A stretch of 64,000 nucleotides of DNA from Streptomyces sp. PT12 (GCF_003311645.1 NZ_QEST01000014.1:1-64000); one strand, 5' to 3'; numbered from the stretch's first letter, positions 32,579 to 42,001 are shown. Numbers and translations are program-made. Notes: generated by a model not told the origin, from the sequence alone.

Positions 32579-33561
32579 AGCGCACTCCAGTCGTGGTCGG
32601 GGTAACGGTGCACCGGGGCCGACACGTCGTCCAGCGCCCGGCAGATCTCTTCAGGAAGGCTAAGGTCCTCCACTGACAACGCGTGCCCGAGCTGACGCGC
32701 CGTGCGCGCGCCCACGATCGGCGCGGCCACCCCCGGCCTGTCCCGCACCCACGCGAGCGCCACCTGCAAGGGCGTCACCGCGAGCCCGTCCGCCGCTATC
32801 GTCACCGCGTCCACGATCCGGCTCGCCGTCTCGTCGAGATAGGGCGCGACAAAGGCCGCGAGCCCCTCCGAGGCGCCGCGCGACTCGGGAGGCGCCGTGC
32901 CCTGCCGGTACTTGCCCGTCAGCACCCCGCGGCCCAGCGGGGAGGACGGCAGCAGCCCGATGCCCAGGTCCAACGCGGCGGGCAGCACCTCGCGTTCGAC
33001 CCCGCGCTGGAGCAGTGAGTACTCCATCTGCGTGCTCGCGAGCCGGGTGCGCGCCCCCGGCGACGCCAGCTGCCAGGTGGCGGCCTTGGCGAGCTGCCAG
33101 CCGCAGAAGTTGGAGACCCCGGCGTAGCGGGCGCGGCCGCTGGCCACCGCGATGTCGAGGGCCTGGAGCGTCTCGTCGAGCGGGGTTGCCGGGTCGAAGG
33201 CGTGCACCTGCCACAGGTCCACATGGTCGGTGTTCAGCCGCGTGAGCGAGGCGTCGAGGGCCGCGAGAAGGTGCCCGCGCGAGCCGTCGAAGCGGCGGTC
33301 GGGGTCGGGAACGCTGCCCGCCTTGGTCGCGATCACCACCTCGTCGCGCGGCACGAGGTCGCCCACGAGACGGCCCAGCAGATACTCGGCCCCGCCGTCC
33401 CCGTAGACGTCCGCGGTGTCCACCAGGGTGCCGCCCGCCGCCCAGAACACCTTCAGCAGCTCCGCCGCTTCCTGCTCCCCGGTGTCGCGTCCCCAGGTGA
33501 GGGTGCCGAGTCCGAGCCGGGAAACGCGCAGGCCGGTCCGGCCCAGGTGCCTGAGATCCAT
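32575..33561 (-). CDS. Aldo/keto reductase
   Basis: The 328-residue (alpha/beta)8 NADPH-dependent oxidoreductase carries the full catalytic tetrad: Asp and Tyr in DTADVYG, Lys in IATKAG and His in WQVHAFD. Other family features are SNFCGWQ and the cofactor region IVGARTARQL. It reduces aldehydes or ketones; the substrate is unknown. It starts 86 nt from the divergent F420-type oxidoreductase and is coupled to the downstream RecD-like gene. Confidence 0.93.
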   Translation of the reverse strand: MDLRHLGRTGLRVSRLGLGTLTWGRDTGEQEAAELLKVFWAAGGTLVDTADVYGDGGAEYLLGRLVGDLVPRDEVVIATKAGSVPDPDRRFDGSRGHLLAALDASLTRLNTDHVDLWQVHAFDPATPLDETLQALDIAVASGRARYAGVSNFCGWQLAKAATWQLASPGARTRLASTQMEYSLLQRGVEREVLPAALDLGIGLLPSSPLGRGVLTGKYRQGTAPPESRGASEGLAAFVAPYLDETASRIVDAVTIAADGLAVTPLQVALAWVRDRPGVAAPIVGARTARQLGHALSVEDLSLPEEICRALDDVSAPVHRYPDHDWSAL

Positions 33562-33566
33562 GGGCG

Positions 33567-33626
33567 TTGAGCGTACTTGCGGCCAGGCGGTACAGTCCGG
33601 GGGACCGGCGGGTTACCGGCCGGTAA
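33567..33626 (+). promoter_or_regulatory. Promoter with 14-bp perfect palindrome in the aldo/keto reductase-oxidoreductase divergent region
   Basis: TTGAGC (33567-33572) and TACAGT (33591-33596) with an 18-bp spacer fit a sigma70-like promoter for the plus-strand gene. The palindrome TTACCGGCCGGTAA (33613-33626) would lie just after the start site. This is a typical position for a TetR-type repressor operator. No candidate repressor gene is adjacent. Confidence 0.65.
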
Positions 33627-33647
33627 GGGCGGCCTTGAGGAGCGGAC

Positions 33648-34697
33648 ATGCGACTGGGGATCAACCTCGGCTACTGGGGAGCCGGGATGGACGCGGACAA
33701 TCTCGCCGTCGCCCAGGAGGCGGACCGGCTCGGATACGCGGTGTGCTGGGCCGCCGAGGCGTACGGCTCCGACGTGCCATCGGTGCTCGCCTGGGTCGCG
33801 GCGCGCACCGAGCGGATCGACGTCGGCTCGGCCATCCTCCAGATCCCGGCCCGCGCCCCGGCCATGACGGCGATGACGGCGGCGACGCTTGACCTGCTCT
33901 CGGGCGGGCGCTTCAGGCTCGGCCTCGGCGTCTCGGGCCCCCAGGTGTCCGAGGGCTGGTACGGCGTCGCGTTCGACCGGCCGCTGGCCCGCACGCGCGA
34001 GTACGTCGAGATCGTCCGCAAGGCGCTCTCGCGCGAGCGGCTGACCCACGAGGGCGAGCACTGGACGCTGCCCCTGCCGGGGGGCCCTGGCAAGCCGATC
34101 AAGCTCACCGTGCACCCCGTGCGCCCGCATATCCCGCTGTACATCGCGGCCATCGGCCCCAAGAACCTCACCCAGACCGGCGAGATCGCCGACGGCGCGC
34201 TCCTGCCCTTCTGTTCCCCCGCGCACGCCGAGGAGACGGCGCTCGCGCCCCTGCGCGCCGGGCGCGCGAAGGTGGGCAAGGGGCTCGAAGGCTTCGACGT
34301 GGTACCCACGGTTCCGCTGGCGCTCGGCGACGACATCCCCGCGCTCGCCGACCACTTCAGGCCGTACACGGCGCTGTACGTCGGCGGCATGGGCTCGCGC
34401 GAGCAGAACTTCTACAACCGCCTCGCGCAGCGCATGGGTTACGCCAAGGAGGCCGCGGAGATCCAGGAGCGCTACCTGGCGCGCGACCGGGACGGGGCCG
34501 CCGCCGCGGTCCCGCACCAGCTCATTGACGACACCACGCTGATCGGTCCCGTCGCGCGGATCGCCGACCGGATGCGGGCGTTCGCCGACGCCGGGGTCAC
34601 CACGCTCTCGCTCATGCCCGCGGGCTTCACGCTGGAGGAGCGCGTCGCTGGCCTGCGCGCCGGAGCGGAGGCGTTGGAACGCGCCGGGCTCGCCTGA
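33648..34697 (+). CDS. LLM-class F420-dependent oxidoreductase
   Basis: The 349-residue TIM-barrel protein belongs to the luciferase-like monooxygenase superfamily. It has the streptomycete/mycobacterial F420-group hallmarks LGINLGYWG, TERIDVGSAILQIPARAPAM and SGGRFRLGLGVSGPQV. The GAGGAGCGG before ATG 33648 supports the start. Such enzymes use reduced F420 to reduce or oxidise small organic molecules; the substrate is not predictable. It heads a plus-strand run through the phosphatase, DUF3090, SCO1664 and mshC genes, but the palindrome in its leader suggests separate control. Confidence 0.92.
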   Translation: MRLGINLGYWGAGMDADNLAVAQEADRLGYAVCWAAEAYGSDVPSVLAWVAARTERIDVGSAILQIPARAPAMTAMTAATLDLLSGGRFRLGLGVSGPQVSEGWYGVAFDRPLARTREYVEIVRKALSRERLTHEGEHWTLPLPGGPGKPIKLTVHPVRPHIPLYIAAIGPKNLTQTGEIADGALLPFCSPAHAEETALAPLRAGRAKVGKGLEGFDVVPTVPLALGDDIPALADHFRPYTALYVGGMGSREQNFYNRLAQRMGYAKEAAEIQERYLARDRDGAAAAVPHQLIDDTTLIGPVARIADRMRAFADAGVTTLSLMPAGFTLEERVAGLRAGAEALERAGLA

Positions 34698-34730
34698 GAA
34701 CGCTACCGCCGAAGGGCCTACGCTGGCGGC

Positions 34731-35423
34731 ATGCCCACCCTGCTGCTCCTCCGGCACGGCCGGACCACCGCCAACTCCGCTGGCCTGCTGGCCGGTCGCG
34801 CCCCCGGCGTCCGGCTCGACGACCACGGCCAGGCCCAGGCCGCCGCCCTGCCCGAGCGGCTGGCCGGTGTTCCCCTGGCGCTCGCCGTGCACAGCCCGTT
34901 GGAGCGCTGCGCGCAGACCCTGGCGCCCCTGCGCGCGGCCCGCCCCGAGCTGCCCGTGCGCGCGGACGACCGGGTCACCGAGTGCGACTACGGCCAGTGG
35001 ACCAACCGCGCGCTCAAGGAGCTGGCCGACGAGCCGCTGATGGCCACCGTCAGGAGCCAGCCGTCCGCCGTGGTCTTCCCCGGCGGCGAGGCGCTGCGCG
35101 ACGTGCACGCCCGCGTGGTCGCCGCCGCGCGCGGCTGGGACGCCGCGGTCGCCGCCGAGCACGGCCCCGACGCGGTCTGGCTGATGTGCACCCACGGTGA
35201 CAACATCAAGGCGATCGTGGCCGACGCCCTCGGCCTCCACCTCGACCTGTTCCAGCGCATCGCGCCGCACCCCGCGTCGCTCACCGCGATCCGCTACGGC
35301 AGCCCGCCGTTGCTGCTGCGCTTCGGGGACACCGGCGACCTGGCCGAGTTCGTCCCGCACACCGAGGAGTCGGCGCGGGACGCGGCCGAGGCCACCGAGG
35401 CGCCGGTGGGCGGTGGTGCCTAG
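34731..35423 (+). CDS. Histidine phosphatase (phosphoglycerate-mutase-like)
   Basis: The 230-residue protein has the RHG motif (LLLRHGRTTANSAG) and the second catalytic His in MCTHGDNIKAIV. SPLERCAQTL is the expected substrate-loop segment. It belongs to the actinobacterial subgroup (MSMEG_4193-like) that is consistently encoded with DUF3090 and a SCO1664-like protein. A natural substrate has not been established for the group. It lies 33 nt after the oxidoreductase and 65 nt before the DUF3090 gene, probably one transcript. Confidence 0.92.
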   Translation: MPTLLLLRHGRTTANSAGLLAGRAPGVRLDDHGQAQAAALPERLAGVPLALAVHSPLERCAQTLAPLRAARPELPVRADDRVTECDYGQWTNRALKELADEPLMATVRSQPSAVVFPGGEALRDVHARVVAAARGWDAAVAAEHGPDAVWLMCTHGDNIKAIVADALGLHLDLFQRIAPHPASLTAIRYGSPPLLLRFGDTGDLAEFVPHTEESARDAAEATEAPVGGGA

Positions 35424-35488
35424 GCACGGTGATCGCGAAGCGCAGTAGGGTGCCAGTGTCCCAAGCAGTCGACCCCACGGAGCAGTAC

Positions 35489-36082
35489 GTGTCCCGTCAG
35501 GTGTTCCTCTACGACCCTCCCGAACGCTTTGTCGCCGGGACCGTCGGGCTGCCTGGCCGCCGTACCTTCTTTCTTCAGGCCACGGCGGCAGGGCGTACGA
35601 CCAGCGTCGCTCTGGAGAAGGCCCAGGTGGAGGCGCTGGCCGAGCGCATCGACGAGCTGCTTGACGAGGTGGTGCGCCGCTCGGGCGGCAACACCACCGT
35701 GCCCGCCGTCGCGCCCGCCGAGCTGAGCGACACCGGACCGCTCGAGACCCCCGTCGAGGAGGAGTTCCGCGTCGGCACCATGGCCCTGGCGTGGGACAGC
35801 GACAGCGAGCGGATGATCGTCGAGGCGCAGGCGCTCGTCGAGCTGGACGCCGAGTCGGAGGAGGCGTTCGCCGAGGCCGAGGAGCGCCTGCTGCGCGACG
35901 ACGAGAACGGCCCCCCGATGCTGCGGGTCCGGCTCAGCGGCACCATGGCGAGGGCGTTCGCCAAGCGCGCCCTCGAAGTCGTCAACGCCGGGCGCCCGCC
36001 CTGCCCCCTGTGCAGTCTCCCGCTCGACCCGGAGGGACACGTATGTCCGCGCCAGAACGGATACCGGCGCAGCCGGATGTGA
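35489..36082 (+). CDS. DUF3090 family protein
   Basis: The 197-residue cytoplasmic protein is conserved across actinobacteria. It starts SRQVFLYDPPERFVAGTVG, and its C-terminus holds a CxxC-xn-C pattern (CPLCSLPLDP, then HVCPRQNGY) that could bind zinc. GTG 35489 with ACGGAG 6 nt upstream is preferred over an earlier in-frame start that adds 20 residues. No activity is known. It overlaps the next gene by 40 nt and is part of the phosphatase-DUF3090-SCO1664 unit next to mshC. Confidence 0.9.
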   Translation: MSRQVFLYDPPERFVAGTVGLPGRRTFFLQATAAGRTTSVALEKAQVEALAERIDELLDEVVRRSGGNTTVPAVAPAELSDTGPLETPVEEEFRVGTMALAWDSDSERMIVEAQALVELDAESEEAFAEAEERLLRDDENGPPMLRVRLSGTMARAFAKRALEVVNAGRPPCPLCSLPLDPEGHVCPRQNGYRRSRM

Positions 36083-36888
36083 CGGCGGGCGAGGTGCTGG
36101 CCCGTGGTGAGCTGACGGTGGTCGGGCGCATCACGGACGCCTCCAACGCGGTGCTCTACGCCACCGCCGAGCTGGACGGGCACAGCGTGCCATGCGTGTA
36201 CAAGCCGGTCGCGGGGGAGCGCCCGCTGTGGGACTTCCCCGACGGGACCCTGGCCCAGCGCGAGGTGGCGGCCTACGAGGTCTCCCGCGCGCTCGGCTGG
36301 GACATCGTGCCGCTCACGGTCCTGCGCGACGGCCCGCTCGGCACCGGCATGTGCCAGCTGTGGGTCGGGCCGACGCCCGAGGACGAGGACGTCCCCCAGG
36401 GGCCCGGCGACCTGCTCGCCCTCGTCGACGCGGACGAGCCGGGGCCCGGCTGGAAGGCCGTCGGGTTCGCCGAGGTCGGCCCCGGCCGCTCCGCCCTGCT
36501 GGTGCACGCCGACGACGAGCGGCTGCGGCGCGTGGCCACCCTCGACGCGGTGATCAACAACGCCGACCGCAAGGGCGGGCACCTGCTGCCCCTGGCCGAC
36601 GGGCGGCTGCACGGGATCGACCACGGCGTGACGTTCCACACGGAGAACAAGCTGCGCACCCTCCTGTGGGGCTGGGCGGGCGAGCCGCTGCCCGGGCCCG
36701 AGCGGGAGGCGTTGCGCTCCCTTGACGCCCAACTCGCCGACGGCGCCCCGCTGTCCACCAGGCTCGCGGAGCTGATCACGCCCGCGGAGTGCGACGCGCT
36801 GCGCGCCAGGACGGCCGCCCTGCTGCGGACCGGGCGCCTGCCGGGCCCGAGCGGCGAGTGGCCCGCGATCCCCTGGCCGCTGGTGTGA
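36043..36888 (+). CDS. SCO1664 family protein, PI3/4-kinase-like fold
   Basis: The 281-residue protein has a distant phosphoinositide-kinase-like layout: a putative nucleotide-binding Lys in PCVYKPVAGE, REVAAYEVSRALGW, a catalytic-loop equivalent NNADRKGGHLL, and a metal-binding loop GIDHGVTFH. GGAGGG precedes ATG 36043, inside the end of the DUF3090 gene, so translation is coupled. A kinase or phosphotransferase role is inferred from fold only. The fixed linkage to a phosphatase and DUF3090 suggests a joint function around a phosphorylated substrate. Confidence 0.87.
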   Translation: MSAPERIPAQPDVTAGEVLARGELTVVGRITDASNAVLYATAELDGHSVPCVYKPVAGERPLWDFPDGTLAQREVAAYEVSRALGWDIVPLTVLRDGPLGTGMCQLWVGPTPEDEDVPQGPGDLLALVDADEPGPGWKAVGFAEVGPGRSALLVHADDERLRRVATLDAVINNADRKGGHLLPLADGRLHGIDHGVTFHTENKLRTLLWGWAGEPLPGPEREALRSLDAQLADGAPLSTRLAELITPAECDALRARTAALLRTGRLPGPSGEWPAIPWPLV

Positions 36889-36940
36889 GAGGCGCCTCCG
36901 CCCTGTCGTAGTGGCGGCCTCGGCCGGTTAGGCTCGGGGC

Positions 36941-38170
36941 ATGTATGCCTGGCCAGCCTCCAAAGTTCCCGTTCTGCCCGGTCAAGGCCGTGATCTCTCG
37001 ATTCACGACACCGCGAAGGACCGCCGCGTCACCCTCACGCCCGGTCCTGTCGCCCGGCTCTACGTCTGCGGCATCACCCCTTACGACGCCACCCATCTCG
37101 GACACGCGGCCACCTACATCGCGTTCGATCTCGTCCAGCGGGTCTGGCTCGATACCCAGCGCCAGGTCCACTATGTGCAGAACGTCACCGACATCGACGA
37201 TCCGCTGCTCGAGCGGGCCGCCGCCACGGGGGAGGACTGGACGGCGCTCGCGGAGCGCGAGATCGCGCTCTTCCGCGAGGACATGACCGCGCTGCGGATC
37301 CTGCCGCCGCGGGACTACGTCGGCGCCGTCGAGGCCATAGCCGACATCGTTCCCCTCGTCGAACGGCTGCGGGACAGCGGCGCGGCCTACGAGCTCGACG
37401 GAGACGTGTACTTCTCCGTCGAGTCCGACCGGCACTTCGGCTCCGTCGCGTGCCTGGGCACCGACACCATGCTGGCCCTGGCCGCCGAGCGCGGCGGCGA
37501 CCCCGGCAGGGACGGCAAGAAGAACCCCCTGGACCCGCTGCTATGGCAGGCGGCCCGCCCCGGCGAGCCCTCCTGGGACGGCGCGTCGCTCGGCCCTGGG
37601 CGCCCCGGCTGGCACATCGAGTGCGTCGCCATCGCGCTCGACCACCTCGGCATGGGCTTCGACATCCAGGGCGGCGGGTCCGATCTCGCCTTCCCGCACC
37701 ACGAGATGGGCGCCTCGCACGCCCATGTCCTCACCGGCGCCCACCCGTTCGCCCGCTCCTATGTGCACAGCGGGATGGTCGGGTACGAGGGCGAGAAGAT
37801 GTCCAAGTCCCGCGGGAACCTCGTCCTGGTCTCCCAGCTGCGCCGCGCCGGGGTCGACCCCGCGGCGATCCGGCTCGCGGTGCTCGCACACCACTACCGC
37901 GCCGACTGGGAGTGGACCGACGCGGAGCTCACGTCGGCCCAGGCGCGGCTCGCCGCGTGGCGGGCCGCCGTCTCGCGCCCCGACGGGCCACCGGCCGACG
38001 CCGCGGTGGAGGAGATCCGCGCGGCGCTCGCCGACGACCTGAACGCGCCGGCGGCGCTTGCCGCCGTGGACCGCTGGGCGGCCGACCAGGCCGCGGGCGG
38101 CGGCGGGGACACCGGAGCCACCGGCGTCGTCTCCCGCGCCGTGGACGCGCTCCTCGGCGTCGCCCTGTAG
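36941..38170 (+). CDS. mshC: Cysteine:GlcN-inositol ligase MshC (mycothiol synthesis)
   Basis: The 409-residue enzyme is a cysteinyl-tRNA-synthetase paralogue that joins cysteine to glucosaminyl-inositol in mycothiol synthesis. It shows the zinc Cys in YVCGITPYD, the HIGH equivalent THLGHA, zinc ligands in WHIECVAI and FPHHEMG, and the KMSKS loop EKMSKSRGN. It lacks the tRNA anticodon-binding C-terminal domain, as expected. Mycothiol is the main low-molecular-weight thiol of actinobacteria, which supports the taxonomic call. It converges with the PAC2 gene. Confidence 0.97.
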   Translation: MYAWPASKVPVLPGQGRDLSIHDTAKDRRVTLTPGPVARLYVCGITPYDATHLGHAATYIAFDLVQRVWLDTQRQVHYVQNVTDIDDPLLERAAATGEDWTALAEREIALFREDMTALRILPPRDYVGAVEAIADIVPLVERLRDSGAAYELDGDVYFSVESDRHFGSVACLGTDTMLALAAERGGDPGRDGKKNPLDPLLWQAARPGEPSWDGASLGPGRPGWHIECVAIALDHLGMGFDIQGGGSDLAFPHHEMGASHAHVLTGAHPFARSYVHSGMVGYEGEKMSKSRGNLVLVSQLRRAGVDPAAIRLAVLAHHYRADWEWTDAELTSAQARLAAWRAAVSRPDGPPADAAVEEIRAALADDLNAPAALAAVDRWAADQAAGGGGDTGATGVVSRAVDALLGVAL

Positions 38171-38211
38171 AACGCTCCTCACGTCCCGGGCCCGTGGGCG
38201 CCGACGGCTCG

Positions 38212-39201
38212 TCAGTCGTCGGGGTCCCCGGGCCCCTGATCCTGCGGGCCCTGGCCCTGGTCGCCTTCGGAAGGCCGCTTGCGTGGCCTGGTCCTTCCGC
38301 TGCCGGGATCGCGCAGATACGAGCCGCTGGCGTCCCCCGCCGACGGCTGCCCGTCCCTGCGGCGCAGATACCGTTCGAACTCCTTGGCGATCGCCTCGCC
38401 CGTGGCCTCCGGCAGGTCGGCGGTGTCCCTGGCCTCCTCGAGCGACTTGACGTAGTCCGCCACCTCGCTGTCCTCCGCGGCCAGTTGGTCCACGCCGATC
38501 TGCCACGCGCGGGCGTCGTCCGGCAGGTCGCCCATGGGGATGCCGAGGCCGAGCAGGTCCTCAAGCGAGTGCAGCAGCGCGAGCGACGCCTTGGGGTTGG
38601 GCGGCTGCGCGACATAGTGCGGAACGGCCGCCCACAGCGTCACCGCGGGCACCCCCGCGTGCGTGCACGCCTCCTGGAGGATCCCGACGATGCCGGTGGG
38701 CCCCTCGTACCGCGACTCCTCCAGGTCGAGGGTGCGCGCCAGGTCCTCGTCCGACGTCACGCTGGTGACGGGGACGGGACGGGTGTGCGGGGTGTCGCCG
38801 AGCAGCGCGCCGAGGACGACCACCATCTCCACGCCCAGCTCGTGGGCGAAGCCGAGGATTTCGTTGCAGAACGAGCGCCAGCGCATGCTCGGCTCGATGC
38901 CGCGGACCAGCACCAGGTCACGGCGCTTCACCGGGCCGTGCTCCGAGCCGATCCTGACCACGGACAGGCGGGTCGTGGGCCAGGTGACGCGGCGCACTCC
39001 GCCGTCGAGCCAGATGTGCGGGCGGTTGACCTGGAAGTCGTAGTAGTCCTCGGCGTCGAGCGCCGCGAACACCTCGCCCTTCCACTCCCGCTCCAGGTGC
39101 GCCACCGCGGCCGAGGCTGCGTCACCCGCGTCGTTCCAGCCCTCGAACGCGGCCACCATGACCGGGTCGACCAGCTCGGGAACCCCGTCGAGCTCGATCA
39201 C
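38212..39201 (-). CDS. PAC2 family protein
   Basis: The 329-residue protein has the PAC2 (proteasome assembly chaperone 2-like) alpha/beta domain. It starts MIELDGVPELVDPVMVAAFE and includes GWNDAGDAAS, VLVRGIEPSMRW and LLGDTPHTRP. The C-terminal 60 residues are charged and low-complexity. In eukaryotes PAC2 helps build the 20S core; the bacterial role is unproven. It is not adjacent to the proteasome genes here (about 14 kb away) but is in the same region. It has its own promoter space after the glpK terminator. Confidence 0.9.
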   Translation of the reverse strand: MIELDGVPELVDPVMVAAFEGWNDAGDAASAAVAHLEREWKGEVFAALDAEDYYDFQVNRPHIWLDGGVRRVTWPTTRLSVVRIGSEHGPVKRRDLVLVRGIEPSMRWRSFCNEILGFAHELGVEMVVVLGALLGDTPHTRPVPVTSVTSDEDLARTLDLEESRYEGPTGIVGILQEACTHAGVPAVTLWAAVPHYVAQPPNPKASLALLHSLEDLLGLGIPMGDLPDDARAWQIGVDQLAAEDSEVADYVKSLEEARDTADLPEATGEAIAKEFERYLRRRDGQPSAGDASGSYLRDPGSGRTRPRKRPSEGDQGQGPQDQGPGDPDD

Positions 39202-39377
39202 CCAGCGCCTCCTCCCGGCCGGGTCGGGTGGGATGCCACGGCCCGGCTGCCGTAACTGTTCCGTGCGGGCCCCAGCCTACGGCGTGACCGTGCCCAACCA
39301 GCAGCCTTGCTACGCATGCGCACCGTCATCGCCCGTGACGGAGAGCGAGGGCGGGGGCGAGGAGGGGCCCAGCGCGC

Positions 39378-39410
39378 GGGCGGGCACCGGCCGGGAGGTG
39401 ACCGGTGCCC
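39378..39410 (-). terminator. Terminator hairpin after glpK
   Basis: A perfect 11-bp stem, GCGGGCACCGG/CCGGTGCCCGC, encloses an 11-nt loop. It lies 31 nt past the glpK stop codon and before the PAC2 start, separating the two minus-strand units. The rest of 39202-39440 holds no gene. Confidence 0.8.
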
Positions 39411-39440
39411 GCTGCCTGGGAGGGCCTGGGAGGTGCGGCG

Positions 39441-40967
39441 TCAGTCGCCGTCCTCGAGCCAGCCCATCGTGCGGTCCACGGCCTTGCGCCAGTACGCGTA
39501 CTCCTTGTCGCGCTCGGCCGGGTCCATGCCGGGGGTCCACTCGGCATCCTTGCGCCAGTTGGCCCGCAGGTCCTCGACGCTGGACCAGAACCCGACCGCG
39601 AGACCTGCGGCGTAGGCGGCGCCCAGGCTCGTCGTCTCGGCCACCTCGGGGCGCACCACGGGGACGTCGAGGAAGTCCGAAATGGTCTGCATCAGCAGGT
39701 CGTTGGCGACCATGCCGCCGTCCACCTTGAGCGACGTCAGCTTGGTGCCCGAGTCCTTCCGCATGGCGTCCACGATCTCCCTGGACTGCCACGCCGTGGC
39801 CTCGAGCACGGCCCTTGCGATGTGCGCCTTGGTGACGTAACGCGTCAGGCCCGCGATCACGCCCCTGGCGTCGGCGCGCCAGTGCGGCGCGAACAGGCCG
39901 GAGAACGCGGGGACGAAGTAGGCGCCGCCGTTGTCGTCGACCGTCCTGGCCAGGTCCTCGATCTCGGGCGCCGTCTTGATCAGGCCCAGCTGGTCGCGCA
40001 TCCACTGCACGAGCGCGCCCGTGACGGCGATGGAGCCCTCCAGGGCGTACACCGGCGCCTGGTCGCCGATGCGGTAGCCCATGGTGGTGATGAGCCCGGC
40101 GTAGGAGTTGATGGCCTCGGTGCCGGTGTTCATCAGCAGGAACGTTCCTGTGCCATAGGTGGACTTGCCCTCGCCGACCGAGAAGCACGTCTGGCCGAAC
40201 AGCGCCGCCTGCTGGTCGCCGAGCGCCGACGCGACCGGGACGCCGTCGAGCGCGCCGCCCTTGGCGTTGCCGTAGATCTCCGACGACGACCTGATCTCCG
40301 GCAGCACCGACGGCGGGACGCCAATGGCCTCGCACAGGCGCTCGTCCCAGCGCTGGGTGCGCAGGTCCATCAGCATCGTGCGGGAGGCGTTGGTGACATC
40401 CGTGACATGGACCCCGCCGTCGGCGCCGCCGGTCAGATTCCAGATGACCCAGGAGTCCATGGTCCCGAAGAGCAGCTCGCCCCGCTCGGCGCGCTGCCTG
40501 AGGCCCTCGACGTTGTCGAGGAGCCAGCGGACCTTGGGGCCAGCGAAGTACGCGGACAGCGGCAGCCCTGTCTGGCGGCGGAAGCGGTCCATGCCCTCGT
40601 CGCGGCCGAGCTCGCGGGTCAGCGCGTCGGTGCGGGTGTCCTGCCAGACGATCGCGTGGTGCACCGGGTCGCCGGTCGCCCTGTCCCACAGCATCGTGGT
40701 CTCGCGCTGGTTGGTGATGCCGATCGCCTTGACCTGCTCCTTGCCGATGCGAGCGCTCGCGAGGGCGCCCGCCATGACCTCCTGGACGTTGGTCCAGATC
40801 TCGGCGGCGTCGTGTTCGACCCAGCCGGGCCTGGGCAGGTACTGCTCGTGCTCCTTCTGGGCGACGGAGATGACGTGTCCGTCGCGGTCGAAGATCAGGC
40901 AGCGGCTCGAGGTGGTGCCCTGGTCGATGGCGGCGATGTACTCGTTGGTGGCGATGGCGTCGGTCAT
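39441..40967 (-). CDS. glpK: Glycerol kinase
   Basis: The 508-residue ATP:glycerol 3-phosphotransferase has full family length. It shows the N-terminal phosphate loop [13 protein letters not shown], the glycerol-binding region [20 protein letters not shown], and the ATPase motif [13 protein letters not shown]. It converts glycerol to glycerol 3-phosphate. The IclR-family regulator gene lies 199 nt upstream on the same strand. In S. coelicolor the equivalent operon reads gylR, glpF, glpK, glpD; here glpF and glpD are both missing and a terminator follows glpK directly. Glycerol entry and glycerol-3-phosphate oxidation must rely on genes elsewhere. Confidence 0.97.
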   Translation of the reverse strand: MTDAIATNEYIAAIDQGTTSSRCLIFDRDGHVISVAQKEHEQYLPRPGWVEHDAAEIWTNVQEVMAGALASARIGKEQVKAIGITNQRETTMLWDRATGDPVHHAIVWQDTRTDALTRELGRDEGMDRFRRQTGLPLSAYFAGPKVRWLLDNVEGLRQRAERGELLFGTMDSWVIWNLTGGADGGVHVTDVTNASRTMLMDLRTQRWDERLCEAIGVPPSVLPEIRSSSEIYGNAKGGALDGVPVASALGDQQAALFGQTCFSVGEGKSTYGTGTFLLMNTGTEAINSYAGLITTMGYRIGDQAPVYALEGSIAVTGALVQWMRDQLGLIKTAPEIEDLARTVDDNGGAYFVPAFSGLFAPHWRADARGVIAGLTRYVTKAHIARAVLEATAWQSREIVDAMRKDSGTKLTSLKVDGGMVANDLLMQTISDFLDVPVVRPEVAETTSLGAAYAAGLAVGFWSSVEDLRANWRKDAEWTPGMDPAERDKEYAYWRKAVDRTMGWLEDGD

Positions 40968-41049
40968 ACAGCGGCTCCTGATCGGGTCCGGGCGGCTTCA
41001 GGGGGCAGAACGGCGTGGTACGCGTGCCGGTCGCGACGGTGCCGGTCCC

Positions 41050-41085
41050 CGGCCGACAGTCGGCCGACGTTCGACAATGCCGACC
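41050..41085 (-). promoter_or_regulatory. Putative GylR operator region upstream of glpK
   Basis: GTTCGACAATGCCGACC (41069-41085) matches 15 of 17 positions of the perfect palindrome found in front of the regulator gene (41967-41983). Next to it lies CGGCCGA-3 nt-TCGGCCG (41050-41066). The shared motif is good evidence for one regulator acting on both promoters. Confidence 0.65.
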
Positions 41086-41166
41086 ATGGCACGGCAGTTT
41101 TCTCCTCGGTGACGACCGCCGTCAAGGGTCGTGCGACAGATAACGCTCGGGTGTGCCTGGATTGTC

Positions 41167-41931
41167 CTAGAAGCGCCCGGCTCCCAGCTCGCGCGACACG
41201 GAACGCGCACAGTCCCTGACGGCCGCGACCAGCCAGGGCCGCGGCTCCCCGTCCGCGAGCACCCGCTCGACCGCCCCGGTGATGCCCACCGCGCCCACGG
41301 CCGCCCTCCCGCGGTCGACGACGGGCGCCGCGATCGACGCCACGCCGTCCCATGTCTCGCCCACGTCACTCGCCCAGCCCCTGGCGCGCACCCGATCGAG
41401 ATCGGCGCCGAACCGCGCCGGATCCACCACCGTCAGCTCGGTGAACGCCTCAAGCGCCCCCCTCGACGCCTCGGCCCGCACGGCCGGGTCCCACGCCGCG
41501 AGCGCCTTGCCGAGCGCGGTGCTGTGCAACGGGTGCAACGCGCCCACCTCGGGCACCTGGCGGCTGTCGTCGGGCCTGAAGACGTGGTGCAGCAGCAGCA
41601 CCCCGCGCCCGTGCGGCACCCCGAGGTAGGCGCTCTCCCGCGTGGCGCGCGCCAGGTCGTCGGTCCACACCAGCGCCCGAGCGCGCAGCTCGTGGGTGTC
41701 CAGGTAGCCGCTGCCGAGGCGCAGCAGCTCGGCGCCGAGCTGGTACCTGCCGCTCGCCGGGTCCTGCTCGACCAGGCCCTCCTTGGCCAGGGTCCGCAGC
41801 AGCCCGTGCGTGGTGCCCTTGGCGAGCCCGATGGCCGAGGCGATGTCGGTGAGCCCGAGCCGCCGCTCGCCGCCGGCGAGCAGCCGCAGCACCGCGGCGG
41901 CGCGCTCGAGCGACTGGATGCTCCGCGCCAT
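41167..41931 (-). CDS. gylR: IclR-family regulator of glycerol genes (GylR-like)
   Basis: The 254-residue protein has an N-terminal winged helix (LERAAAVLRLLAGGERRLGL, then GLAKGTTHGLLRTLAKEG) and the C-terminal IclR effector domain. AGGAGG is 5 nt before ATG 41931. The gene precedes glpK in the same orientation, and both promoters carry the same palindrome, so it is very likely the glycerol-responsive repressor GylR, controlling itself and glpK. The effector is expected to be glycerol or glycerol 3-phosphate by analogy with S. coelicolor. Confidence 0.92.
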   Translation of the reverse strand: MARSIQSLERAAAVLRLLAGGERRLGLTDIASAIGLAKGTTHGLLRTLAKEGLVEQDPASGRYQLGAELLRLGSGYLDTHELRARALVWTDDLARATRESAYLGVPHGRGVLLLHHVFRPDDSRQVPEVGALHPLHSTALGKALAAWDPAVRAEASRGALEAFTELTVVDPARFGADLDRVRARGWASDVGETWDGVASIAAPVVDRGRAAVGAVGITGAVERVLADGEPRPWLVAAVRDCARSVSRELGAGRF

Positions 41932-41966
41932 GTCCTGCCTCCTGTCCGCCCTCGATGACCGAGAGA

Positions 41967-42001
41967 GTTCGGCAATGCCGAACGATAGCGGACGATGCCG
42001 A
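41967..42001 (-). promoter_or_regulatory. Putative GylR autoregulatory operator
   Basis: GTTCGGCAATGCCGAAC (41967-41983) is a perfect inverted repeat with 8-bp arms and a 1-nt centre, 35 nt before the regulator start. A further TGCCGA half-site lies 20 bp from the first (41996-42001), that is, on the same DNA face two turns away. Confidence 0.7.
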
